Shown here: in pieces, positions 1-3,945 of the stretch
Numbering within the stretch: position 1 is the stretch's first letter
Layout of the letters: every line of letters begins with the position of its first letter
Assembly: GCA_049591635.1 (NCBI GenBank)
Contig: JBAWFF010000453.1
Location: 1 to 5,205 of the forward strand
Source of the DNA: DATFDN01 sp049591635
GTDB taxonomy: Bacteria; Pseudomonadota; Alphaproteobacteria; Acetobacterales; Acetobacteraceae
Direction: 5' to 3'
Length of the DNA: 5,205 nucleotides
Made by a program: the position numbers and the translations under genes
The notes under the pieces: generated by a model
Seen by the model: the letters and a program-made list of their open reading frames with translations, nothing else
Database searches by the model: none
Told to the model about the DNA's origin: nothing

Positions 1-25
1 CGGACCACCCGCGCCACCCTTCCCG

Positions 26-658
26 GTGCTGTTTCGAGACAACCGATTTCTGGTGATCGACAAGCCCGCCGGCATCCCCGTGCATGCCGGGCCGAGCGGT
101 GGTCCCAACGTGGAGGATGCGCTGCGTCCGCTCGCGCGTGGACGCGACGGCCCGTGGCTCGCGCACCGGCTCGACGCCGACACGTCGGGCTGCCTTCTGG
201 TGGCGCTGCGGCGCTCGGCATTGCGCGCGGCGCAAGCCGAGTTCGCCGCGCGGCGGGTGAGCAAGATCTATTGGGCGATCGTGCGCGGTACGCCGCGTGC
301 CGATAGCGGCGTTTGCGAAGCGAAACTGATGCGCGCGGCCGGACCAAGAGGCTGGCGCATGGAGGTCGATGCGAACGGCCAGGAGGCGGTGACCGCCTGG
401 CGGGTGCGGGGCGTGGGCAACGGCATGTCCTGGCTCGAACTGGCGCCGCGGACCGGGCGCACCCACCAGGTGCGGGTCCATTGCGCCTCACTCGGCGTCC
501 CGGTACTGGGCGATGCCGTCTATGGCGATGGGGCGGGGACGTTGATGCTGCTGGCGCGCGCCTTGTCGCTGGCGCTGGACCCGGAGATCGCGGCGGTCGC
601 GCCGGCGCCGGCGCACATGCACGCGGCGCTGCTAGCGTGCGGATGGGAGGGAGAATGA
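26..658 (+). CDS. RluA-family RNA pseudouridine synthase (possibly 5'-partial)
   Basis: This enzyme family converts specific uridines of rRNA or tRNA to pseudouridine in the cytoplasm. The 210 visible residues open with the family's first motif, VIDKPAGIPVHAGP (residues 10-23). The signature HRLDADTSG follows at 47-55, and its Asp50 is the expected catalytic nucleophile. The RTGRTHQVRVH motif lies near residue 142, and LGDAVYGD comes after it. There is no S4 RNA-binding domain, as in short RluA-type enzymes, and the length is close to that of E. coli RluA. The start is uncertain. The GTG at 26 has no Shine-Dalgarno, and the frame stays open to the left edge (residues GPPAPPFP), so the true start may be upstream. 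The substrate RNA cannot be told from sequence alone. Residues 67-86 are encoded by a stretch that recurs almost exactly at 3322-3380. The gene converges on the LuxR-type gene, with 34 bases between the stop codons. Confidence 0.9.
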   Translation: MLFRDNRFLVIDKPAGIPVHAGPSGGPNVEDALRPLARGRDGPWLAHRLDADTSGCLLVALRRSALRAAQAEFAARRVSKIYWAIVRGTPRADSGVCEAKLMRAAGPRGWRMEVDANGQEAVTAWRVRGVGNGMSWLELAPRTGRTHQVRVHCASLGVPVLGDAVYGDGAGTLMLLARALSLALDPEIAAVAPAPAHMHAALLACGWEGE

Positions 659-662
659 AGGC

Positions 663-687
663 CTCGCGCTTGGCGCGAGCATCCACG
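663..687. repeat. Palindromic dispersed repeat, copy 1 (decayed on one side)
   Basis: The 25 bases are identical to 2988-3012. They contain a hairpin with arms CTCGCGC (663-669) and GCGCGAG (673-679), a TTG loop, and then the conserved flank CATCCACG (680-687). The other flank, TCATG in copy 3, is missing here; C662 replaces the base that would extend the stem, so the stem is 7 bp instead of 10. The element fills the gap between two converging stop codons and lies 13 bases beyond the end of the minus-strand regulator gene. It could slow or end transcription from either side, although there is no T-run typical of an intrinsic terminator. Confidence 0.75.
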
Positions 688-692
688 CCTTG

Positions 693-1811
693 TCACTCTC
701 GCGTCCAGAGCGATGCGACCGGGTTCGAGAGCATTTGGCGCATCAACTCGGACTGGCGGTTGGTCTCGGTCTTCGCGAATATCTGCTTGAGCTGGGTGTT
801 GGCCGTGTTGATGCTGATACCGACGCGCTCGGCATAGTCCGCGATCCGCTCGCCTTGAAGCTGAGATGCGAGGAGACGCGCCTCCGCCGGCGTAAGCCCG
901 TAGAGCGCGGCGAGCACCGAAGTCGCGGGCGGGCGCTGTATCTCCGGGTCGCTGACGAAGATCGCCGCCCCGGTCTCCGACAGGGCTTCCGATGCGCGAA
1001 ACGGAGACACCAGGAGGGACAGCGGCCGCTTGCCCGGCCGGCGCACCAGCAGCACACCGGCGGGTGGGCCGGTGACGGAGCAGGCATTGCTGACCGCCCG
1101 CTGCAATTCCGCGTCGTGCCGCGGGTCCCGCATGGTCAGCCGGCCTTGCCGCGGCGTCAACCCGTCGCCCTTGGCAAGCAGGCGGTCGGCGGGATGATTG
1201 GCGAACACGATCCGGCATCCCGCGTCGACCACGATGGTCGCCAGCGACAGCGCCTCGAACATCTCGCACGCCAGCCGGCGCTGGACGTCGGCCGCGGCGA
1301 GCAGCATGCGGACCTGCATGGCGCGGCTGAGGTGGGGCAGCACAAGCTCGAGGTGCCGCTTGTGTTCGGCGGTGAAGTCGTCACGGCCGATGGGTCGGTG
1401 GATGCCAAGCATGAGGCTCGTGCCGGCGTCAAGCGGCACGCCGGCGCCGAGAAAATGGAAAATCCCGACGCGCCGGCAGAAATCGTTGTGAAACTCCGAC
1501 CTCTTGAGGTCGTGTGGGTCGACCAGCTGCCGGCCGACGAAGATGCCCGCCGCGCCGATCCCCTGCCATCCGTTCACCCATACATCGAGCTTGCGGAAGT
1601 GCTGGGCATAGGTACGCTGCGCCGCCTCGTCGTAGTTCGGCGTGGTCGCACGCAGGACGATGCGATCGAGGTCGCGGCTGCGCACTTGGATGGCGGTGCT
1701 CTCCGAACCAAAGAAGCGGGCGACCTGCGCGGCCACGCCCGCCCACCGCTCCGGCTCGACGGAGGCAGTGTAGAAATCGCCGATCAGGGACGAGATGCGC
1801 TTCGCATCCAT
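693..1811 (-). CDS. LuxR-type helix-turn-helix transcriptional regulator with PAS-like sensor region
   Basis: This is a DNA-binding regulator of about 372 residues. The C-terminal domain (about 306-361) runs LTPAEARLLASQLQGERIAD, then YAERVGISINTANTQLKQIF, the typical LuxR/GerE four-helix layout, with TANTQLKQIF as the recognition helix. The N-terminal part (about 3-170, from RISSLIGDFYTA to FTAEHKRHLELVLPHLSRAM) is the GAF-like sensor region common in proteobacterial LuxR proteins of this architecture. The middle (about 185-285, with LATIVVDAGCRIVFANHPAD) is PAS-like. No response-regulator receiver domain or autoinducer-binding signature is seen, so the ligand is unknown. I chose the ATG at 1811, which has GGA seven bases upstream; a TTG four codons further upstream (1823) is possible. 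The gene is divergent from the PEP-CTERM gene, and dyads lie between them, so autoregulation or control of that neighbour is plausible but inferred. Confidence 0.88.
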   Translation of the reverse strand: MDAKRISSLIGDFYTASVEPERWAGVAAQVARFFGSESTAIQVRSRDLDRIVLRATTPNYDEAAQRTYAQHFRKLDVWVNGWQGIGAAGIFVGRQLVDPHDLKRSEFHNDFCRRVGIFHFLGAGVPLDAGTSLMLGIHRPIGRDDFTAEHKRHLELVLPHLSRAMQVRMLLAAADVQRRLACEMFEALSLATIVVDAGCRIVFANHPADRLLAKGDGLTPRQGRLTMRDPRHDAELQRAVSNACSVTGPPAGVLLVRRPGKRPLSLLVSPFRASEALSETGAAIFVSDPEIQRPPATSVLAALYGLTPAEARLLASQLQGERIADYAERVGISINTANTQLKQIFAKTETNRQSELMRQMLSNPVASLWTRE

Positions 1812-1835
1812 GATGATATCCAACGTTGCAGATTG

Positions 1836-1857
1836 GCATCACCTGTTTGGGTGATGC
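1836..1857. promoter_or_regulatory. 22-bp dyad, candidate regulator operator
   Basis: Two perfect 8-base arms, GCATCACC (1836-1843) and GGTGATGC (1850-1857), flank a 6-base spacer. The dyad lies 24 bases upstream of the regulator start and about 90 bases upstream of the PEP-CTERM start, in the divergent spacer. Its length and symmetry suit a dimeric helix-turn-helix protein such as the adjacent LuxR-type regulator. It could also form a short hairpin in the regulator's leader RNA. The operator role is an inference from position and symmetry. Confidence 0.4.
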
Positions 1858-1878
1858 AAGGGAAATCGGATCGGCGAT

Positions 1879-1890
1879 AGATCATGATCT
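1879..1890. promoter_or_regulatory. 12-bp perfect palindrome AGATCATGATCT
   Basis: A perfect 12-base palindrome with no spacer lies about 60 bases upstream of the PEP-CTERM start and 21 bases from the end of the 22-bp dyad. It may be a second protein-binding site in the same divergent control region. Nothing beyond symmetry and position supports this, and palindromes of this size do occur by chance. Confidence 0.2.
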
Positions 1891-1896
1891 CCCTCG

Positions 1897-1929
1897 GCCG
1901 CCCTGTCCTCGGGCGACCGGACGGGCGGC
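1897..1929 (+). promoter_or_regulatory. GC-rich hairpin in the PEP-CTERM gene leader
   Basis: GCCGCCC (1897-1903) and GTCC (1905-1908) pair with GGAC (1919-1922) and GGGCGGC (1923-1929). This gives an 11-bp stem with a single bulged T1904 and a 10-base loop. The structure ends 7 bases before the Shine-Dalgarno of the PEP-CTERM gene. No T-run follows, so it does not look like a terminator. A role in mRNA stability or ribosome access is possible if transcription starts upstream of it. It is equally a strong dyad at DNA level. Function is inferred only from position. Confidence 0.4.
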
Positions 1930-1936
1930 ACTGGTG

Positions 1937-1942
1937 AAGGAG
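1937..1942 (+). promoter_or_regulatory. Strong Shine-Dalgarno of the PEP-CTERM gene
   Basis: AAGGAG lies 7 bases ahead of the ATG at 1950, the strongest ribosome binding site in the window. It fixes the start of the PEP-CTERM gene and places it directly before a typical signal peptide. Confidence 0.7.
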
Positions 1943-1949
1943 AAAGTCG

Positions 1950-2654
1950 ATGAAGGCGTTCGCAAGCGGTGTACTGGCCCTGGTCGGGGGACTGGGGCTG
2001 TTCCTGAGTTCATTGGCGCATGCGAATTTAGTGCAAAACAACAGCTTCGAAGACGATGGGATAAATGGCGATACTCTGATTTGTCCGATGACCGGCTGGG
2101 GCGGGTGCGCGGGAATCAACGCCGGTGAAACCGCAAATCTCGACCCGATATTAATTGGCCACGGCGGCTATCTCGCGATCGGTACGGTTGGGACTCTCGG
2201 CTATGTGAGCCAGAACATACCGACCGTTATCGGCCAGCTCTATCGCTTCACCTTCATGTTCAGCAGCGATGGAAATCCATCGAATAAGTTCCAGGCGCTC
2301 TGGGATAGCAATGTATTGATGGACGTTTCCGGGACTCCTTATGACCCTAACTGGACGTTTTTTGGATGCCCATTCATCAACGATCCGCAGTATGAAAGTT
2401 GCATCCAGGGCGGTCACGGCGGCCCCGCGTATTACTCGTTTGATATCACCGCGGCTTCAACGCTGTCGACCATCAGCTTCGGGGGACAGGGCGACAGAAG
2501 CGGCACGAGCTATGTCGGGATTGATGAAGTATTCGTGACACCTATATTCGAACCTGGGGCATTCTCCCTGTTCGCCTCTGGGATGATGGGCCTGCTGTTC
2601 GTGAGACGCCGCTCCGCGATAAAGGTTGGATGGCGGATGCTGCACGGGTCGTGA
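1950..2654 (+). CDS. Secreted PEP-CTERM-type sorting protein (low GC)
   Basis: This is an exported protein of 234 residues with no assignable enzymatic role. Residues 1-25 form a signal peptide (MK, hydrophobic core GVLALVGGLGLFLSS, cleavage after AHA). The mature part begins NLVQNNSFEDDG and continues with GYLAIGTVGTLGYVSQNIP, LYRFTFMFSSDG and YVGIDEVFVTP, matching the NLVxNGSFE...DDVxV pattern of beta-sandwich (DUF642-like) PEP-CTERM proteins. Four cysteines (45, 53, 140, 151) could form disulfides after export. The C-terminus has a FEPG motif (200-203), a hydrophobic stretch (about 204-218) and RRR (219-221), the tripartite exosortase signal. However, the first Pro of P-E-P is Phe, and 13 extra residues follow the arginines. 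An exosortase would be needed and none is in the window. GC is about 51% in 180 counted bases against 72-73% in flanking genes, and codons such as ATA and TTA occur, suggesting transfer. Confidence 0.82.
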   Translation: MKAFASGVLALVGGLGLFLSSLAHANLVQNNSFEDDGINGDTLICPMTGWGGCAGINAGETANLDPILIGHGGYLAIGTVGTLGYVSQNIPTVIGQLYRFTFMFSSDGNPSNKFQALWDSNVLMDVSGTPYDPNWTFFGCPFINDPQYESCIQGGHGGPAYYSFDITAASTLSTISFGGQGDRSGTSYVGIDEVFVTPIFEPGAFSLFASGMMGLLFVRRRSAIKVGWRMLHGS

Positions 2655-2939
2655 CGGTGGTCGCTTCCCACTTTGCACGATCGTGATGGCTGTCGCGTAA
2701 GAGTGGCGGGATAGGAAGGTGTCGAACATCAGGCGGTGGCGGCGGTGGGCCCCCCTTACCCGGCGTCGCTGTGCTCCGCCGACCCCTCCCGGAGGGAGAG
2801 GTGATGCCGCGCCAGAACAGCGAACGCGCCGCTGACCGTGTCGCCGGTCGGGGAGCCGCCGGCGATCGGGTCGTTCGGCGTGGTGGTCGTCGCATTAGAC
2901 GCCGCTGTTATCGGTCGTCGGCGTGCGGAGAGGACGAAG
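2655..2939. other. Gene-poor stretch without a convincing coding region
   Basis: The 285 bases after the PEP-CTERM stop hold no frame with recognisable protein similarity, although several stay open because GC is high. A 10-base palindrome, CACGATCGTG, lies at 2676-2685, but it has no loop and no T-run, so it is not a terminator. At 2813-2848 there are two 12-base matches, CAGAACAGCGAA and CGTGTCGCCGGT, to the 3' end of the dehydrogenase remnant (3023-3034 and 3055-3066). The gap between them is 8 bases shorter, so this may be a decayed second copy, or chance. The ATG at 2804 has a GGGAGAG sequence ahead of it but opens only a short arginine-rich frame. Confidence 0.5.
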
Positions 2940-2970
2940 GCGTGGATGGTCGGCCTTCGCCGACCATGAC
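2940..2970 (-). repeat. Palindromic dispersed repeat, copy 2 (inverted)
   Basis: The flank CGTGGATG (2941-2948) is followed by a 9-bp perfect stem, ATGGTCGGC (2946-2954) and GCCGACCAT (2959-2967), with a CTTC loop, and then CATGA (2965-2969). Read on the minus strand it has the same order as copy 3: TCATG, stem, loop, stem, CATCCACG. The inner stem sequence differs from copy 3, but the pairing is intact. It faces copy 3 head to head across 12 bases, making a large imperfect inverted repeat over 2941-3012. Confidence 0.75.
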
Positions 2971-2982
2971 TAAGTCCTCTCA

Positions 2983-3012
2983 TCATGCTCGCGCTTGGCG
3001 CGAGCATCCACG
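2983..3012 (+). repeat. Palindromic dispersed repeat, copy 3 (complete)
   Basis: TCATG (2983-2987) and CATCCACG (3005-3012) frame a perfect 10-bp stem, ATGCTCGCGC (2985-2994) and GCGCGAGCAT (2998-3007), with a TTG loop. Bases 2988-3012 are identical to copy 1. The element begins 9 bases beyond the stop codon of the dehydrogenase remnant, almost the same placement that copy 1 has relative to the regulator stop. This suggests that these repeats settle at, or are kept at, gene 3' ends. Confidence 0.8.
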
Positions 3013-3021
3013 TCTACTTTA

Positions 3022-3330
3022 TCAGAACAGCGAATGGTCGCCGTCGATCACGAACGTGTCGCCGGTGTGATGCGCGCTCGCCGCACTCATCAGGTACACC
3101 GCGACGCCGCCGAAATCAGCGCCCTCGCCCCAGCGCCGCATCGGAATCCGCGGCATGACGTTGTCATGGAACTTCGGGTTGCCGATGGCATTCGCCGTCA
3201 TGTTGGTCTCGATCCAGCCGGGCAGGATCGAGTGCGCGCGCACGCGGTAGCGCGCCAGTTCCACCGCCAGCGTGCGGGTCCTGGAGATCATGCCGCCCTT
3301 GGTCACGGCGTAGTGCTCGCCGCGCGCGGC
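3022..3330 (-). pseudogene. Truncated short-chain dehydrogenase/reductase (SDR), C-terminal remnant
   Basis: About the last 100 residues of an NAD(P)-dependent SDR survive. Visible are the active-site YAVTK (Tyr and Lys of YxxxK) followed by GGMISRTRTLAVELARYRVR, then AHSILPGWIETNMT, MPRIPMRRWGEGADFGGVAV and TGDTFVIDGDHSLF. All of these match the second half of classical SDRs of about 250 residues. The dinucleotide-binding half (TGxxxGIG, NAG) and the catalytic Ser are absent. Upstream on the minus strand the frame runs into sequence copied antisense from the pseudouridine synthase gene, with no SDR similarity in any frame, so about 150 residues have been lost and the product should be inactive. 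The break lies at about 3318-3330. The intact gene may have belonged with the MaoC-type gene in acyl-CoA metabolism, but the two are now on opposite strands. Confidence 0.82.
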
Positions 3331-3380
3331 GCAGGCCGAGTTCGCCGCGCGGCGGGTGACCAAGATCTATTGGGCGATCG
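3322..3380 (+). repeat. 59-bp copy of an internal piece of the pseudouridine synthase gene
   Basis: These 59 bases match 223-281 with only two differences (A235/G3334 and G261/C3360). The matching stretch encodes AQAEFAARRVTKIYWAI in the same sense. Similarity stops abruptly on both sides. On the left is the SDR remnant, and on the right is a tail with at best weak likeness to the synthase gene. The copied piece has no start, catalytic motif or function of its own. It sits exactly at the dehydrogenase break, so it is part of a rearrangement scar. Confidence 0.88.
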
Positions 3381-3433
3381 CGGCGCACACGCGGGAGGCG
3401 CTTGTCGCCCGCGGTTGGGACGATGCCGGATAG
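3381..3433 (+). pseudogene. Short C-terminal coding tail of uncertain parentage
   Basis: The frame of the copied synthase piece continues as AAHTREALVARGWDDAG and ends at TAG (3431-3433). Two readings are possible. HTREAL plus GWD resembles the C-terminal HTxEVLxELGY region of CaiB/BaiF-type CoA-transferases, which would suit the MaoC neighbour. Alternatively it is the C-terminus of an RluA paralogue (compare AHMHAALLACGWEGE at the end of the first gene), with the middle deleted. Neither can be settled from 17 residues. The stop lies 35 bases before the MaoC start. Confidence 0.35.
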
Positions 3434-3455
3434 GTGCTACGTGGAACGGCACGGC

Positions 3456-3462
3456 AAGAGGG
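3456..3462 (+). promoter_or_regulatory. Shine-Dalgarno deciding a TTG start
   Basis: AAGAGGG lies 6 bases ahead of the TTG at 3469. No ATG or GTG in frame gives a normal MaoC N-terminus. The frame upstream of the TTG is open but has no family similarity, so this site supports the TTG as the start. Confidence 0.55.
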
Positions 3463-3468
3463 CGTCCG

Positions 3469-3945
3469 TTGTCAGTCCAACCCTTCCATTTCGAGGACGT
3501 CCATCCCGGCCTCGTCCTGCGCTCGACGTGCGCCATCCCGATGGACCGCGGTTCCATCACCGCCTTCGCCCGCCAGTTCGACCATCACCCCGCGCATCTG
3601 TCGGAAGAGAGTGCGCGGACTTCCATGTTTGGCGTCTTCTGCGCCAGCGGCTGGCACACCGGCGCGGTCACCATGCGGCTCATCAGCGAGACCATGCCGA
3701 TCGCGCGCGGCGGGATCGGCGCCGGTGTGGAGAAGCTGCGATGGCTGCGCCCCGTGCAGGCCGGCGATGCGCTGCGGATCGAGATCGAGATCCTGCGAAC
3801 CCGCCCCTCGCGTTCCCGTCCGGACGCCGGCGTGGTCACCTATCGCTGCACCACGCTCAATCAGCGCGACGAAGCCGTGCAGCAATTCACCACGACGGTC
3901 CTGTTTCCCCGCCGCGACGCGCCGACCTCGCCATCATCTCGCTAA
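3469..3945 (+). CDS. MaoC-like dehydratase / (R)-specific enoyl-CoA hydratase family protein
   Basis: This is a hot-dog-fold protein of 158 residues, the usual size for single-domain MaoC proteins. The family hydrates trans-2-enoyl-CoA to (R)-3-hydroxyacyl-CoA or dehydrates related thioesters; the substrate here is not known. The N-terminus (FHFEDVHPG) is typical. The hydratase motif spans about residues 33-64 (FARQFDHHPAHLSEESAR, then FGVFCASGWHT), with Asp38 and His43 as the likely catalytic pair. LRWLRPVQAGDALRIEIEI and TLNQRDEAVQQFTTTVLF complete the fold. The TTG start gives MSVQPFHFEDV and has a Shine-Dalgarno; the gene follows directly after the rearrangement scar, so its former promoter or operon partners may be lost. 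Its last 59 bases overlap antisense with the MprF-like gene, in the unconserved tail DAPTSPSSR. The gene looks intact. Confidence 0.85.
   Translation: MSVQPFHFEDVHPGLVLRSTCAIPMDRGSITAFARQFDHHPAHLSEESARTSMFGVFCASGWHTGAVTMRLISETMPIARGGIGAGVEKLRWLRPVQAGDALRIEIEILRTRPSRSRPDAGVVTYRCTTLNQRDEAVQQFTTTVLFPRRDAPTSPSSR

Noticed and set aside
1834..1850. Sigma-54-like TTGGCAT near the 22-bp dyad
   Set aside because: The GC of the -12 element is not found at the required spacing; the bases there are TT.
690..1880. Long plus-strand open frame opposite the LuxR-type gene
   Set aside because: Its translation has no family motifs and is rich in Arg, Gly and His, as expected of an antisense frame in high-GC DNA. 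The minus-strand frame shows clear LuxR and PAS-like motifs.
2676..2685. CACGATCGTG palindrome after the PEP-CTERM gene as a terminator
   Set aside because: It has no loop and no T-run, so it cannot form a typical intrinsic terminator.
2756..3007. Minus-strand 83-residue open frame in the gene-poor stretch
   Set aside because: It runs through both palindromic repeats, has no recognisable domain, and looks composition-driven.
2941..3012. CRISPR-like array or transposon ends
   Set aside because: There are only two units, inverted rather than direct, no regular spacers, and no transposase or target-site duplication in the window.
3331..3363. N-terminal residues MVTRRAANSACAA of the minus-strand SDR frame
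   Set aside because: They are the antisense translation of the copied pseudouridine synthase piece, so they are not a genuine SDR N-terminus.
2995..3468. Plus-strand extension of the MaoC frame upstream of the TTG at 3469
   Set aside because: The frame is open by composition only. It runs antisense through the SDR remnant, has no MaoC-like extension, and the family N-terminus begins at the TTG.
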